From Pyrocephalus nanus (Eukaryota > Chordata > Aves > Passeriformes > Tyrannidae), in contig CM076260.1 of NCBI GenBank assembly GCA_038380795.1, forward strand, positions 77,909,843 through 77,973,842: a stretch of DNA of 64,000 bases, written 5' to 3'. Of this stretch, positions 26,125 through 40,720 are shown in pieces (position 1 is the first letter of the stretch; each line of letters opens with the position of its first letter). A model generated the notes under the pieces. It had not been told where the DNA came from and did not search any database. It saw nothing but the letters and a program-made list of their open reading frames with translations. A program made the position numbers and the translations under genes.

Positions 26125-26312
26125 TTATACATATCGAGAGGGTGGTCAAACACTGGAACAGGCTTCCTACAGAAGAGTTTGATGCCCAAAGCCTGTCAGT
26201 GTTTAAGAGGCATTTGGACATGTGTTAACTTGGTCAATCCTTGGTCAGGCAGATAGACCTGAGGATCTTCGTATGTCCCTCCCAGCTGAAATAGTTCTAT
26301 TCTATTAACTAA
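26125..26312 (+). mobile_element. CR1 LINE 3' fragment
   Basis: The blocks GAGGGTGGTCAAACACTGGA, ACAGGCTTCCTACAGAAGAG, TTTAAGAGGCATTTGGACA and CCCTCCCAGCTGAAATAGTT, with a TTCTATTCTAT tail, give the CR1 3' end in plus orientation. It is 5'-truncated and non-coding. Confidence 0.85.
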
Positions 26313-28045
26313 GCAAAAAAATCTTTGGACTTTCAGGGATTTCAACATATTCAGGCAAATGCAGATTTGGTATAATGAAAAAAACAAAAATGTAATGAAA
26401 TTTATGTAGATATGCTCACCATTCAAACCAAACTGTACTTTTCAAAATACACATCTGTATATACTAGATTTTCAGAAACCATAATGATCTTATTGTCACC
26501 TGCCATTTAAAGCAGTAACAAATCTCCCCTAGTTGGAAACAGAACTAGGGCAATGCTGAGCACATCTGGGAATGCAAACTGTGCTGTGAAAACAGTGTAA
26601 GTGATAATATGCTGCACAACAAGAAGAAATATTTTGTGATTTCGCCATGTATTATGAGTATGTAATTAGTTGAGAAGAGGATGGGAGTTTAGATGCTCAC
26701 ATGGACAAGCCCAAAAGGGATGCTAACAAGGTGATAGAGAAACAGGGAAGATTGACCATTGCTAAACTCTTTTAAAGATATCATCACCACCAGATATTAA
26801 TGATCTACCTTAGATGCCTAAAAATAGAACCTGTGTACCTGTGCAATCACAGCACGAGGACCCTCTCCATAGTTCACACTCTTTATTTGCTCATATGAAT
26901 TGGATGCTGGAAGACAAAGAAGGTAACCAGTCTTTCAGTGTACAAACTGGAAAGTCCGCATGCCATGAATCCTTTGAGTGAACCCTAGTTACAAATCAGT
27001 GCAGCATACTAACATAAACAGGGCTTTTTCACTCTGGAGCCAGACAGGTTTAGTTTTCAGCTTAATAGACTTAGTTAAAAAAAAAAAAAAAATTGAGAGA
27101 GAGAAAAGAAAAAACCTATATAGGGAAAGGATGTGTTTCCATCACAAGACTAATAAAATCTACAATTTTGGCTTCACTCCATCTAGTGGCAATCAGGCAG
27201 AAATCCTCCCTCCTCCTTCCATGCCGAAGCAGCAGCTGTAACCTATGGCTAGAAGTTTGTATTGGATGTGTTTGGCATGGTTTGGACTTGTTTATAGTCA
27301 CTGAAGTGCAGGAGTCATCCACGAATGGGCTTCGATGTGTTCACACTCAGAACATGGTTCCCATTGCACCACACCACTCTTAGAGCAGGAGTCTGGAATG
27401 GGAACTGCTAAAAAGGAGGTAGGAATAGAAAGGGCCCAATGTGGATGGAGGCAAAGACCTGATGAATGCCTATAAACAAGGGTTGTTATGGTAGAAAGGT
27501 TTGAGAAAAATGCATTTGTAACTTCTGATAGAGATTTCTTAAGCAATAGAAACGCAACAGAGAAAAGGAAGATTCATTCATCCTCAAATGTGTCCTAGAG
27601 TCCTCAGTACAAATCTTGGTTCAAGTCCTTTTTCCCTGGGGTACTGGAAGCAGATTAGTTCTGTACAAAGTTTTCTAGGTATTCATGTATCAGATCTTGC
27701 TTTAAATTATTTTTCTCAGATGCTTTATCTGAGTTTGCAACCCTTGTATTTCCATGTGAGTTTCCAAACAGAACAAAATTCATAGGAAGGGAAGGCACAT
27801 CTCTGTCTGCCTGCAGGTCCATGCTTAGAAGCAAAGTATACTCTCTGGGCATATCAGTTCTCACATTAATTTTCCCTAATACAGGATTGGATTTTAGGTT
27901 GGATTTAGATACTTTGAATGGTCTGTGAATAACCTATCCAAATCCAAAGCAAATGTAACACCCAATTTAGGAATGTTCAAATACCATTGAGATCTGTAAG
28001 CTTTAATTAAAGTATAAAAATTAATTATATGAGTGTGGGCATACA

Positions 28046-28075
28046 CACACACCGACACACACACACATATAGGTG
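28046..28075. repeat. Interrupted CA microsatellite
   Basis: An ACACACAC run broken by CGAC, in AT-rich DNA. Nothing else is seen around it. Confidence 0.8.
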
Positions 28076-31000
28076 TTCTGTATTTTACTGCCTGTATACA
28101 TATACATAACGTAACCGGTTTTTAGAGAACTTAGCAAAGTTCTAGGAACTTAGCAAAGGAACTAGGTCTCAATGTCCTGTATTTTGTATAACAGACAGTT
28201 TAAAAAAAAACCTTCTGAGATTCTGTGTGAAGACAGATATAGAAGTTCATCTTATATGGCCCCTCTATCAATCAGGGTAAGAAGAGAAACAAATATAGTG
28301 AGATAATTTCTATAAAGCATCCATGAATCATCCCTCTGTTTTCATTCAAATCATATAGCTATTAGTAAGTGATGATCTCGTTTAGAAGAAGGAACATATT
28401 GTTTTTGTACACTGTGCTTTGTGTACTGCTTGGGCTAAATTAAGACAAATAACCAAGACAATATTTTGCTTTGATATCAGTAAATATTGGCATCAAGAAA
28501 CCATTGCCCCATTATTTTTAATGGGAAGAATTCAGTCTAAACCTTTTTTTCATCAAGTTAAGGAGGTGATGTCATATGGTAAAGGCTGGATATTCCAAAT
28601 AAATCACTAACAAGTCATTTTGGCCGAGCAATATGTGTATCAGATATGCAATTGAACATGTCTGGAAGAAAATGCATTATTGTCATAAGACTCGGGGTCA
28701 GAGCCTGATGAGTTTGTATATCTTGCAAACAGTTACACAAGTAACCAGACATTTCCTGCACAACTCAACATTTTTAATGGAATATCCTAGACTTTATAGC
28801 AAATAACCTTGGATTACACACTCAGATCCTGATTCAGCAACCACTTTTGAGTGTTTCACTCCCTTCCTCTAGAGCCCTGCACGACATGCTTGTCAAGTGT
28901 GAGTTGTAAAATCCATGGCAATATTCAAAGGGCATCAGTGACTGAGCTTTATGCACTAGTGTGTTCCAGAGCTGCATTTCCCAAGACATGGCAGCAGCTA
29001 ATAATTACAGGCCTTCTTCTCTACTGTTTTCAGTCTTTGATCCTGAGTGTCCCAAATGATTTAGAGTCCAGGGAACTGGACCCATCCTCTTGGCACCCAG
29101 AAGCCACTTCAGTCCCCTGTGCTTGTTCCCCCCAAGGCAGATGCCTGCCTCATTAGGGATTGCTCCAGCTCCATACCCATGGCCACCAGCAGTGCAAGGG
29201 AGATACTGTTTTGTCCACTGCTGTACGTCAGTCTACACACAGCAGGCCATAGATATCTAGGTGTCTGGCTCTAGGTGTCTAGCTCTGATACAGATATCCT
29301 GGAGGATGAGTTAAACTCACCATGGGGAGCGTGCAGTAGATTTTAAATGCCTTAGAGGCAGTGTGCGATATCCAAAAGTTATGAGGGTATTTACTAAAGC
29401 TCCTGCTATTTTGACCTGCCATAAATCCTAAAAGGTTTTATCAACAGGAGGTATCCAAAAATAAGCTCATTACTCTTTTTCACTAATCACCTATGGGTTT
29501 TTTTTCCTTTATTTCACTACCTTGCTTTATGAATTGACAGAAAACGGAGTATCAGTGGACAAATTAGGCCATTTGCTGATGATAACATAGCAGAGCTTCC
29601 TCCAGAAGAGGAGCTATATCGGTATAAGCTTGGTTTATATAAGACTTATTTTTTGCAGTAGAGTTACTGTGGATCTACCCTGCAGAAAATCAGAGCAGAT
29701 GTGTAGTGCCTGTGTGGAAATAGGAGCCTTCCTTTCTAATCGATCTCCAGTGATACCTCAGGCATGGATTAGACCCCAGACAGGGCATTTCTCATGCTAT
29801 AAAGTCTGGAGGTGGGTGAATATTTTCACAATCAAAGTGAGGTTGGGGCGAAAAAAAAAATGAATAAAAAGGAAAAGCTGGCATGTCTCCAGGAAGTTCT
29901 GTTTTTCATTTCACCTGAACTGTTTAGAATTTTTACAACTGAAAATTGCTTCTTTCCATCTGTGAAGCATTTGCTTCTTGGAAAAGATGCACAAAGCCAA
30001 GACATGAAAGACATTTGAAATAAATAAATAAACTAATGCATTCTTTGGAGAATCCATGCTGTTTCCCTACTGCTCCCCATTTTCTTATGAAGTCCTCTCC
30101 ACAGATGGAGGACAGCCGTGGTCTCCTCAGCGGTAACGAGGGATGGAAAATAATTCCAGTAAGTAAATTACAGTAGCTCATATGCCTGCAGTCTTAATAG
30201 AGTCTGTTTCAAAAGCAGAGTCCACAAACAAGTTTAGTGAGGGGAGGGTATGTTTCATATACATGCATTCAAAAATGTTGTGATTTCCAAAGAATAGTTT
30301 ACCTAATATAATTACCTGTGTGTAGTACTGCCTGAGATAAACATTTTATGCAGGAATGGCGTGGAAGATGTAAAGAGAAGCTGCAGCACCCACCTCAGAG
30401 ATGACTCAGGGCTGTGATCCTGTTGACACTACCTTAGCTAAAGGACTATTTTCTATATCTTGGTGGAGATAGAGATAAAACCTTTCTCTGGTCTTTATAC
30501 AACCTCCCAAAGTTTACAAGTACCCATTAACAAGAATAAAATGGCAATAGTGGTTATAGTCAGATTCAGACCTCCTCCCATTGCTCTATGACTACATCCC
30601 TCTTTGAAAGGCATCACACAAAAAGTTACCCAGAATTTCTGAACTAAAACTATGTCAGGTAATTGAAATTTTCCTCTGCCCTTTAATCTGAAATTATTGC
30701 ACTAAAGAAGAAAGAAGGATCTGCAAGCAAGGACAGCACCAAGGGCAGATACTGGCTCAGAAAGAATTGAAGCCTTTCTATTGACTTCAGTTGAACGATA
30801 CTGTTTCCCTATATACTGTACATGCCAGCTGCAAGCTTTACCCTAAATTTTTCTTCCTGGAAAGGAGTTTTCCAAGCGTCCTTCCTCATGTTCCTGGTAG
30901 TGACAAAGGTCAGTCAGGGATAGCTATCAAATTCTGTCTGCCCAGATGCCTGGATCTGTGTGGGTTAAGGGTTTGGCTGGATTCGGAATCAGAAAGCAAA

Positions 31001-34000
31001 TGTTGAATTAGCAGTCAGTAGAAAAAGTTATTGGGATGTCCTCTCTTCTAGTGATTAATTATTCAAGGTGACTAAAGTGATTAATTATTTAATAGAAATT
31101 TCCTTAATTGTTGCTTAACAGTTCTGAAATAGTGGAAGGAGTTATTGTGGAAAATTGCATAGCATTCTACTGTCTGTCAGGTATGTTGTTTTGCAGATAG
31201 ATGGTGGCACCAGCTTCCATAGTGGATCAAATTGGAGACCACATTTTCCTTCATGATTTTTATTGCTGGAGCTACAGCTGGATTGTATTTGAAGAATGCA
31301 GGAGAGGAGCCAGGTCTGGTAAGGACCTGAGGAATCCTTTTGTTATGCAGATTGAAATCTTGGCTGGTTATGTACAGAACACAGAAGATCTACTCTCTCC
31401 TCTGTAACTGCCCTGGAGAACAGAAAGCATGGATGCGATCTTTTGTAGCTCATACTTTGCTGCTAAAATAGACTTAATCTGTTCTTCTAAAAACTCTTCT
31501 TCAGCTCACAGTAATTTTGGATATGCAAAATATCAAGTTTTGAGGAAAAGAAGACAAAAATTTTAAAGTCCATGCATTTGATCCCAGGCCCAGCAAGGCG
31601 TTGTGCTGTAGATGAATTTGCAAACCTCAGTTCTATCATTCTGCTATAGTCAGAGCTATAAGGCTCTCCTTGATGTGTTACACAAAAGGGCCGCAGCACA
31701 CAAAGCCTGGAACACATCAGTTTACAGATCCCAAGAGGGTCCTGTGGAGTCTATTACTTTGATGAAGTGGTATTTAAAATTGCAATACCCAGCAGTTGTT
31801 TAACCCTCCAGATGTTGCCCCTGTGGAGTGTTTAATACGACGTGAAGTGCTAGTAGGCTAGGCCATAACCTCATGTCATCTTTTCAGCAGGTCACATCAG
31901 GTCTTACTATCTTCTACTAAATCAATACAGGATGACCTGACATAGCAATTTTCCTTCTCTGCTGTTTTTTTGCTTGTTTGTTTGTTTGTTTTCCCTTCAA
32001 ATAGTGAGTAGAAAAATCAGAAGAAAAAAAACCCAAAAGAATAGGAGAAAGGAAGGAGATCTGAAAGCAAACAAACTCAGAAACTTTTATCTCGTTTCGC
32101 GTTTCCCCCTCTCCCCGTTTGCGCTGACAGCTCACATCCAGCAGCTTGGTGCTGCCATCTGCTGTTACTCCTGGTGCTGACGCGGCCAACGTTTTTGAAC
32201 AAATCAGCAACTTAAAAGAAATCAGCATCGTGAATAAATAAGAACTAATTCAAAATTACATGGGTAAAGAGCCTCTAATAGAAAAATACCACTTCTAATT
32301 TTTTGAAGCAATTTTGAATCTTTGTATGACACGGTAATAGTAATTCCTATGCTCACCAAAAAGATGAGGCATGTCCATGAGTTCAATTGACTTTCTTATC
32401 TTATGAACAAGTCAACTTTTAGAAACAGTCAGAAATATCATGGCTTACAGCTCAAGAACCTGATGCATCACAGTGTTTTTCATGGCTTAGATATTTGATG
32501 CCACAGGTATCTGTCTTACAGAGTTGGCTTCGAAAGTCAATTAAAACCAAGGGACAAACTTGCTTTGATTAGTGCAGGGCACTTGTTTGATCACCTCTTC
32601 AAAGAGGAAACTTTCTTTCTGAAGGATGGATGCTCTCTGGAGCATCAGCAGCCTTTAAGAACGTGAACCAAAACCCTGCATTCACCAGAAGGAATTCAGT
32701 TGGCATATGAGTGCCCCATTCCCCTTCACTATGCCAACTGGTACCTAGCTGGGCTGTAGTTCTGCCAGCATCTAGATTAAAACACAGTCCTGACAGGATT
32801 CACATTTTGAAGAGAGAGATGGAAATGGGGAGTGAACTTTTTTTGGGGGGTTCCTTGTAGCACAAACAAATTTGAACTTTTTATAGAGTAGGGGCATTGA
32901 CATCCAGGGTGTTGAAAAACAAAAAACATTTTACTACTATTACACAGAACTCTGTTTTTCCTCTCCATATTTTTATTTTTGTGTGAAGACCTATTTTCAC
33001 TTCTCAGCCAAATCTTAACCACATATTTCCACAGGGCCAAGATTTCAACCCTTACTGGCCAGTGTTACCACAAATGTGATGGCTGTTACTATGATTACAT
33101 CTATGGAGAACTGGTACTTAGAGAAAATAACAGCTTACTGGAATCCTTCTAGTGAAGTTTTTGAGATTCAAGTATCAAGAACGTAGATATGTATTGAACT
33201 CACTGTGCCAGCACAAATAATCTCTTAACACATGACTGCAGCTACAAAAATCAATGCCAGCACTGCTCTCAAATTTGAAAGGATTGACCACTTCCTCTCA
33301 CTGTTACTAAACCCTGTGTAGGAATATAAAATAGGTACTACAGCACATGACAGCTCAGGAATGGATGTCTGTCACAGCAAACTCTTGACAAATGTGTTTT
33401 CCATCATCCGGCTTCACCTTCTGCTATTCTGGTAGTGTCCTATGGAGTGATATCATTGCCTAGCAAGTACTTGTAGAATCTTCTTGCCTGATACTGATAG
33501 ACTGATAGCAGCAGTAAAGCAGCATTTAGTGTGACAAGAGGTTCTCTACTGTAATCCATAAAACTGGAGCTTGGAATCTTAATAAGACTTGTGCTGTAAT
33601 TTCTAACTAAGGAATGCTCCTTCTTACCTTTTCAGGTCCATCTCCTCTGCCACTTACCTCTTCTAAAAATGCAACACTTCGCGAGTCCTTTGGCTGCAAG
33701 AAGCACAGGCATCTTTGCATCCTCTCAGGGTGGAGGAGCTAAACCCAAAAGAAGCATTTTCTCTGTGTGTGCATAAGTGAAAAGACAAGCAAGATCAGCG
33801 AGCAGCTCCTTGCTTGCAGAACAGCAGACCTTGTGCTGCAGGTGTGGTTAGTGCCAGTTTCCATCCTGGGAACTGCCCAATCTTGATGGGCAACCACCAC
33901 TCCAGTTCTGAGACTGAAAATATGTTGCCAAAGACTCAGTAGACCCAGACCCAAATTTAGGAATGCTATTAATACGCTTACAAGTTTTAGTCCCTCTCCT

Positions 34001-34635
34001 CACTTCCCTCCTGTTCTTGTCAAGCCCAAATATCAACAGTTAATGTAGACATTTGGTATGATGCAAAATGTCAGGTGAATTGGCAATAGCATAAATCTGA
34101 CATGCAAATATGTGAAGACACATTTAGAGAGAGAAAACTCCTTCAATATATTTGAGTTGCAACTGGTACATGACTGCATGTGGAAAAAGTAGTATTTTCA
34201 ATTCATCTTACCAGACTGCCTGTCCTGGAGCCAAATGTGCTGGCAATAGGGCAGTAGCTGTCAGCCTGGGGCTAGAGGTTGTATTCATGTCTCTTGGACC
34301 AAACAGGAAATGAAAATCACCATTATTGTGCTGGTGTAGATGTAATTCATGTGTACTTGATCAGTACTTTGCAGGGGAGTCAGAGAGAACACACGCAGGG
34401 AGAAGGTAGTTGTAGGGTATATGGCAACCATAGGTCAAATAGTGTTTGCCTTTTCAGGCCAGGCATAGTCCATAACCAAAGTAACCAGAAACAGTTGATC
34501 TGACCTTTAAAAATCCATGGTGTCACTGTTCCTGTGTCTTCCAAGGTACAAAGAGCATTTATAAAGGCAAGGTTTACTGGATTGTATTGCACAGTTCAGT
34601 TTACCTTTTAGTGTCAAGATCTTATTTAAATGGTG

Positions 34636-34657
34636 CATATATATATATATATATATA
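34636..34657. repeat. AT dinucleotide microsatellite
   Basis: An uninterrupted run of alternating A and T of about 22 bases, likely polymorphic. No other structure is attached to it. Confidence 0.9.
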
Positions 34658-37600
34658 CAGATATATCAATACCAATACCAATTAAAGAGTATTCAATCAT
34701 TACCAAATTTTAGTCTCACCTGACCTATTCCCATTCTAATACCTGTATTTTCTATATAAGTCTTATCAGAGTATCATTTTCTGAACATAAAAGCTTCAAA
34801 GGATTTAAACTGCTATTGCATCTGTCCTTTATATAATAGAAGAAATACACTGTCATTGCAGAGGTAAGTTACTTGTTTCATGCTTCTCACAAAGTATCTT
34901 TATTTAACATTTGGACAGATATGCACCCATTTATTATATAAATAATCTATGGCTTCTTAGTTTGCAAATGCTGGTTGAAAATTCACAAGAGCAGGCTTTT
35001 CTGTGAACTTTCTGTATTTATAATTTCAGTCACTGCAATAAATCCTGAGCCTACTGCCTGCTTAGCAGCATTTTGCACTGTACCTCAGTGGCTAAAGCTG
35101 GGAGCTCTGCATCTGAATATTTCAAAATCTCTGAACAGCTTGATTGGAGTTTGATTTTCTTCTTAAATAATGAAAGTTGTTCCAGAAAGAACACATAATC
35201 ACAATTAACTGATAGTCAAATCCTTGGTCTCTAACATACAAAGCTCCACTGCCACTAATAGAGTGGTTTCTCTTATAGAGGTTTCATTTGAGCAAAGCTT
35301 ACTGCAGCATTTTGTAGTTGTTAGAAAAAAAGTGTTCTTTGTGCGTGCTGTAGTTCAGAGCTGTAAGGTCTTTGTGAATGGTTACTCTCAAAGCGCTACA
35401 GAAGTTCCCCGGTTCAAGGTGGTTCCTGGCTCCTCGGAAAAATGAATGTGGGGTTCCAGCCTGGGAGGAGAGAAATAAGTGAAAAAGGAGAGTCCTTGGG
35501 CTAGGCAGGACAGGTCTGCTTAGTGCAGCTCTGCAGCCAGGACCAGTCAGTGCTAAGCTGGTTCAGAAGGAAGAAAGGTGAGTGCTGACCTCAGTAAACA
35601 TAATGAGCATCCATGAATCCAAGTCATCAATCACATTAAAATCTCCTCCAGCCTTATTTGTAAGAGTAAAGGGATTTTCAGATTATAAAACCAGGAGTCG
35701 CCATATGGTCACCTAACCACATAATTTAGGACATAGAACATCCTTGAATTTCATCCAGTTTAAACTTGAGTACATCTTTTATATTACAAAAACCAACAAC
35801 ATCTATTCTCGATTTAAAAATTGCTAATGGTAGAAAAGCCACAAAAACCTCTTGCAATCCACACCAGTAGCTAAGTATTTCCCTGGTGAAATGTGTACCC
35901 TTTTCATCATGCACATTTGTCCAGCTCCAACCACCAGATCTTTTTATATCTTTACTTGCTAGACTGGAAGAGCGTTAGTCCTGAAGTAAATACTCACCAT
36001 CCATAATCAGAACCCATTAACTTCTTCTTGTGCTTAAACAACTGTGCACCTACCCCTTCTACCAGAAGATGCTTTCCAGTCTTTTGGTTCGCCTCAGAGC
36101 TGTCACCTGCACCCTCTCTGGTTTTCAGGCAGTCTGTAACACTGTGCTTTAGAGCTCAACATACACATGGGGCAAATAAGGCATCCGCGCCAAAACCATG
36201 TATTTCCAAGGATCACACTAGTTTCTGACCAGTTTTGCTCCTGGAGTTGACACCCAGCTAATGCCCTGGACATGAACCAGTGTGTCCTGTTTAAGCCCAC
36301 TGGTCCCTGGTGAAGGGCGCTCCTTGCAGCACCCACAGACCCTACAACTTGTTTCTCTGAATCTGGTTTCGCTTTTGCCCGCTGGATAAATGACTGTTAC
36401 TCAGCCATCTGCCATGACCAAGCACTTCAAAATTTTGTTTCTAAAGTTCCTTGAATCCTCACTAGATATGGCAACCATAATCTTTGAAATTTTTGTAAGG
36501 TTTTAAGTGATGATTTTATGCCTCTAAAATAAAATTTGTACCACATTTTTGCAGGACACTGTCAGAAACAAAGCTCCTCACTGCCGAACAGTTCAACTGC
36601 AAAAATATTAGCTAGTATCATCATTACTCTGTGTAGCTTCATTTCCCTGAAGTCACACATTATTATACCCCTAATGTCTAAGGTATTATAAAAAACTTAC
36701 TGTGCTACATTTTCAGCTCAGAGGGGTCTTTCTCAAACGATGTAAGGAAGGGTGGCAAGTATAAGTAATTTTCTCCATTTCTGTCATGCTTTTTAGGTGA
36801 GAGCAGCCGTTATTTCTTAACCAACTCAATAAACTAATTTAAATAATATATTCTGCATGCATTAATTTACATAACACTATATACACAGGTAAAATGAAAG
36901 CCACAACAAAGATAAATAAAAGCTTCACAAGAATTCAGTGACAGGCCATGAAGAGGACCCTAGGAGAAATAGGGAAACAGTTCTCTTGTGCCTTCCTTAC
37001 TTCATAAAGATAAATTCACTTTCTTTCTTTCTGAAATTGGTTGATACTCAGTCTCAGCTCTGCATGTCAACTCTTTTCCACTTCTTTTCTCTCTTTCAAA
37101 TGCTGAGCATCTCTTGATATGGTTGACAAGTCTCTATTAATCAATTCCTATCAGAGAGCTCAAAATACACGTATTATGTAGGAAAAAATCTGATAGCTCT
37201 GCTTCCACATGGACTTTGACAAAAATAACCTGCTGTAAACAAGCAGGGATGCATATTTTCCATGATTCATGCTGCAGAACCCACCATAGGCTGTGGGACT
37301 GTTGTACAGAACTTGAGCTTTCACAGAAAAAAAAATGCTAGCGGGTGGCCTGATGGTGAGGGAAGCCTTTCCAAACAGGAACCAAACATGAATCAAGTCA
37401 GGATGACTCAGATTGTTTTTGTGATTCTGAAGAGAGAAAATCTGAGATAATAGCTGGGTTGTGTGAACTATTGCTATAATTTATTACAATAAAAATTTGA
37501 AATACAATGACTTACGGTTGTTAGTTGAGTTTTTATTTCCTCTATGTATATCAAAACCACTTAGATTTCTAGCCACTCTGTGTGAATAAACACATAGAAA

Positions 37601-39599
37601 AACATTTATAAAAGTCCTCTCTATGCTTCATCGGGAATATGCAAAATTTCATCCTAACAAACACAGCAACAACCCTTTTGTATGCTTCCTGAAGTACATT
37701 TGATAAGAAGACAGCAGTGTCACATCATGACTGAGTTATGATGGTAGGTAGCCAGCCTTAGGACATCAAGGAATTTATACTACTATCGTTACATGTTGAA
37801 GCTTGAAGCTTATGACAGAACAACAATACCTTTCTAGGTGATGGGGAAAAAAAAAAAAAAAAAGAATTGCTGCTTAAATATCTAAATTACATTTGTGCTG
37901 CTTCTGATTCAAAGAAAAAAAGAAACCCAGTCTCTCTGGGTTTCACAAAATAGAATTGCTGTCTAGGTGTCGGCTAGGGTACTGTAGGCAGCACTAAAGT
38001 ATTAGTACAGGTAAAGGATATCTCTGATATTCATGTGTTGTACGTGCAGGTTAAGTAGATGTTTTTAATTTTACAGACCAGGTCCCATGACTCAAGGTGA
38101 GAAAAATTCTTCTTTAGTGCTGTGCTCCATCCTTTGCCAGAAAGCTGTTCCCAATCAAAACTATATTTATCCATTATTTACCAGTTTAGTCAGCTGAGGA
38201 CAAGTTGTTCTGAAAATGTTTGTTTAAATCAGTCAGCCAGGCACCAAGAAGAAAAAGGAAAGGAGAGAGAAAACCAATACGAAAAAATGTCTAAAATTCC
38301 AGGGGAAACCTTTCTGTTGATTTTATCAGGGCATAGCCAAGATCTGCAGTCAACAGATGAGAAGGAAGGCTATTAAAATAAGGGAAAGAGACTAGAGACT
38401 CTAAAGAAAAAAAGAGGCAGAGATAGGAAAGTAGTGGAAACTTCCTAAGTTCCCATTAAAAGGGAAAAAATGGAGATGCAGCTGCAAACAAGCAATGGAA
38501 GGGAATGAAAACTGAGAAAAGTAAAATAAAATATCTATGACCATTGATTTTAAAGTGTAGAGATTTCAGGCACTGGCCTTGTCTGCAAATTCTCTTGAAT
38601 GGGTTGTAGAGGCACAATCCAGTTTCAGTGTGGACAGGGTATTGAAATGGCTGGAAAAGTCAGAAAGATTATTCTTGTCTAAAGCTTTGGGAAGATCATA
38701 TCTCAGTAGTAGCAAAGGAAAGATTTATCTTCCATTTTAAATTACATTGTTTGGAAATGATTGAAGAATTTTTGTTACGAAATTATTTTTGGGATCCTCT
38801 CCCTGAGTGAATATTTTAATTTGCAGTTTTTATCCTGACAAAACAATTTTAGTAGAGCATAATGAGAGCAGTGAGTATGTATCAGTAATGACCATGAAAG
38901 GACAAACACCACATAGTGAGCCTTATAGGATTCAGGAAGGACAGAGTCTAAGTTTAACCACAAAGAAAGCAAAACGTTAAAAAAATGTGTCTGAAATGAA
39001 ATGACTAGCAAATCCTTCAAAAATCAGTCTTTGTTGGGGGAGTAAATGTGGAAGGCATATTGTCTTCTTAATCCATAACAGACTGATACATCTTTTGAAG
39101 AACAAACTGCAATTCTTTCTAAACTATGAAGCCTTGAAGGGAGACCAGGGATTTACCAGCCAGGGAAAAGGTCCTTCAGCTGCTTTCCTCTTGTCCCAGC
39201 CAGACCTCCCCGTGTTGTTCCATTGCCTGCTTTTTAAATAGTAACATAAAAATATGTAGCTAGCTACTAGAGAGATGAGTGGATGTCCAACAGATGGGTA
39301 GTTGGTAGATGGGGCTGCTTAGTTTGTTTCTCCTACAGTTTTCTGGTTTCTGATTCAGTAGTTTTATTTCCCTTAGCACATCTCCCCATCTGTCTTTTTG
39401 GAGTTGGCTTCCAACGCAGTGCATTGTTACAATACATAGGTAATCATAACTTTCCCTGTGGACGCGGACAAAGAGCTTGAAGTGTGGACAACCATTATAA
39501 ATGATGGAAGCACATGCTGTTGATAGCCCAGCTAGTAGAAGAAAACAGGCCTCAAAAGCTTTTCAGGGTTTACTACATACCTTGTTACCCAGTCTACAG

Positions 39600-40720
39600 A
39601 CATGAATCAGGACAGAGATGACCCATCACAGTAAATATCTGTCATGTGGTCCAGACCTAATTTTTCATGGCAACCATTTTCCTGCAGCATATTCAGTTAC
39701 AAGTGTCCTCATGAGCTGCAACATCCTCACCACTTTTGGGTGTTTGCCCATGTTGTGGTGTGCCTCCTCCAAGGCCCCAATGCTGCTACCAATGGCCTCT
39801 TCAGGCTCAGGCCCCTCCAAGCACATGGGCACCATGGTCTGATTCTCCAGGTGAGCAGTGTATTGGTCTTTCATGTTCTATGTACATACAAAGGTATTGT
39901 TTGAACAAAACCAAAGAATAATTTTTTTCAGAAATCTCCACGTTCTTGAGGAATGTGATAGGGAGAATCCAAATGACAAAAGCCACGTTTGGTAATGGAC
40001 AAACTGTCACAAAGTTGTTCCTTTTCCTAGTGTGGAACTGAATTTGCTAGCACACTACAGCATTACCTCCCAAGCAGTCAAAGAACCATACCATTGCACA
40101 ACCAACCATTGCACAAAAAGTCACATAAAGCCTTACAACCAAGGGGAAGGAGCAGTTGGTAGCAATCTCCCAAATAATTGCACTTCAAAAGCATCAGCCT
40201 GTAGGAGTTAAAAACTCTAGCAGGTGTCTTGACATCATCAGATCTTCTCTTCTCCACCAGTAACTGAGCCAGCTTTTGAGCCAGCAATGTTTCCACACAA
40301 ATTAGTAGTAGTAGAAATATAAATGGTAATAATGCCTGCCCCTGCTCATCAGTGCTCCCCATGGAAGGATTTCAAAAACAATCTTCCAGCAGAACTCTGC
40401 CAGTTGCACACACAGAGGGCAGATGAGAGAACATCTGTTTCGAAGGACGTGCCATCAGTAGTGCAGGCACTGTGATATCAAATGCCAGCATACAGAAAGG
40501 CAGCAGCAAACTTGCCATAGGATCCTGTAGGGTGAGAAAATTGTCTCTCCTGTGACCAGAGACGGGACTGTTCAGGCTGTGTCACAGCAGTAAGCAACAT
40601 GCATCCTCCATCCTGGCGTTCCTAATGCTGCTCCACACATGCTGCACCACACAGCCATGCTCATTCACCTCTATACAAATACCAGGTTTCCAGTGACCAA
40701 TGTGAGCTTTTTGAATCTTG
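39600..40720 (-). pseudogene. Coding-like but broken minus-strand stretch, unidentified
   Basis: Seen: on the minus strand several neighbouring frames read like diverged protein rather than random sequence. About 40715-40590 includes KAHIGHWKPG and VVQHVWSSIRNARM. About 40362-40078 includes LLAQKLAQLLVEKRRSDDVK. About 39874-39665 includes GPEPEEAIGSSIGALEEAHH and KVVRMLQLMRTLVTEYAAGK. The blocks are separated by frame changes and stops. The order and spacing suggest one decayed gene, perhaps a transposon-derived or retroposed sequence, but I do not recognise the family. Chance remains possible. Confidence 0.3.

Larger units (their letters stand above)
26313..39599. other. Gene-free DNA
   Basis: Only microsatellites (28.0 and 34.6 kb), small direct repeats (28133-28171 and near 29260) and A runs were recognised over 13 kb. 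No frame resembles a known protein. Conserved non-coding elements cannot be excluded by eye. Confidence 0.5.

Noticed and set aside
28046..28075. Repeated short units as a possible CRISPR-like array
   Set aside because: A simple CA microsatellite with no spacers, in a vertebrate genome.
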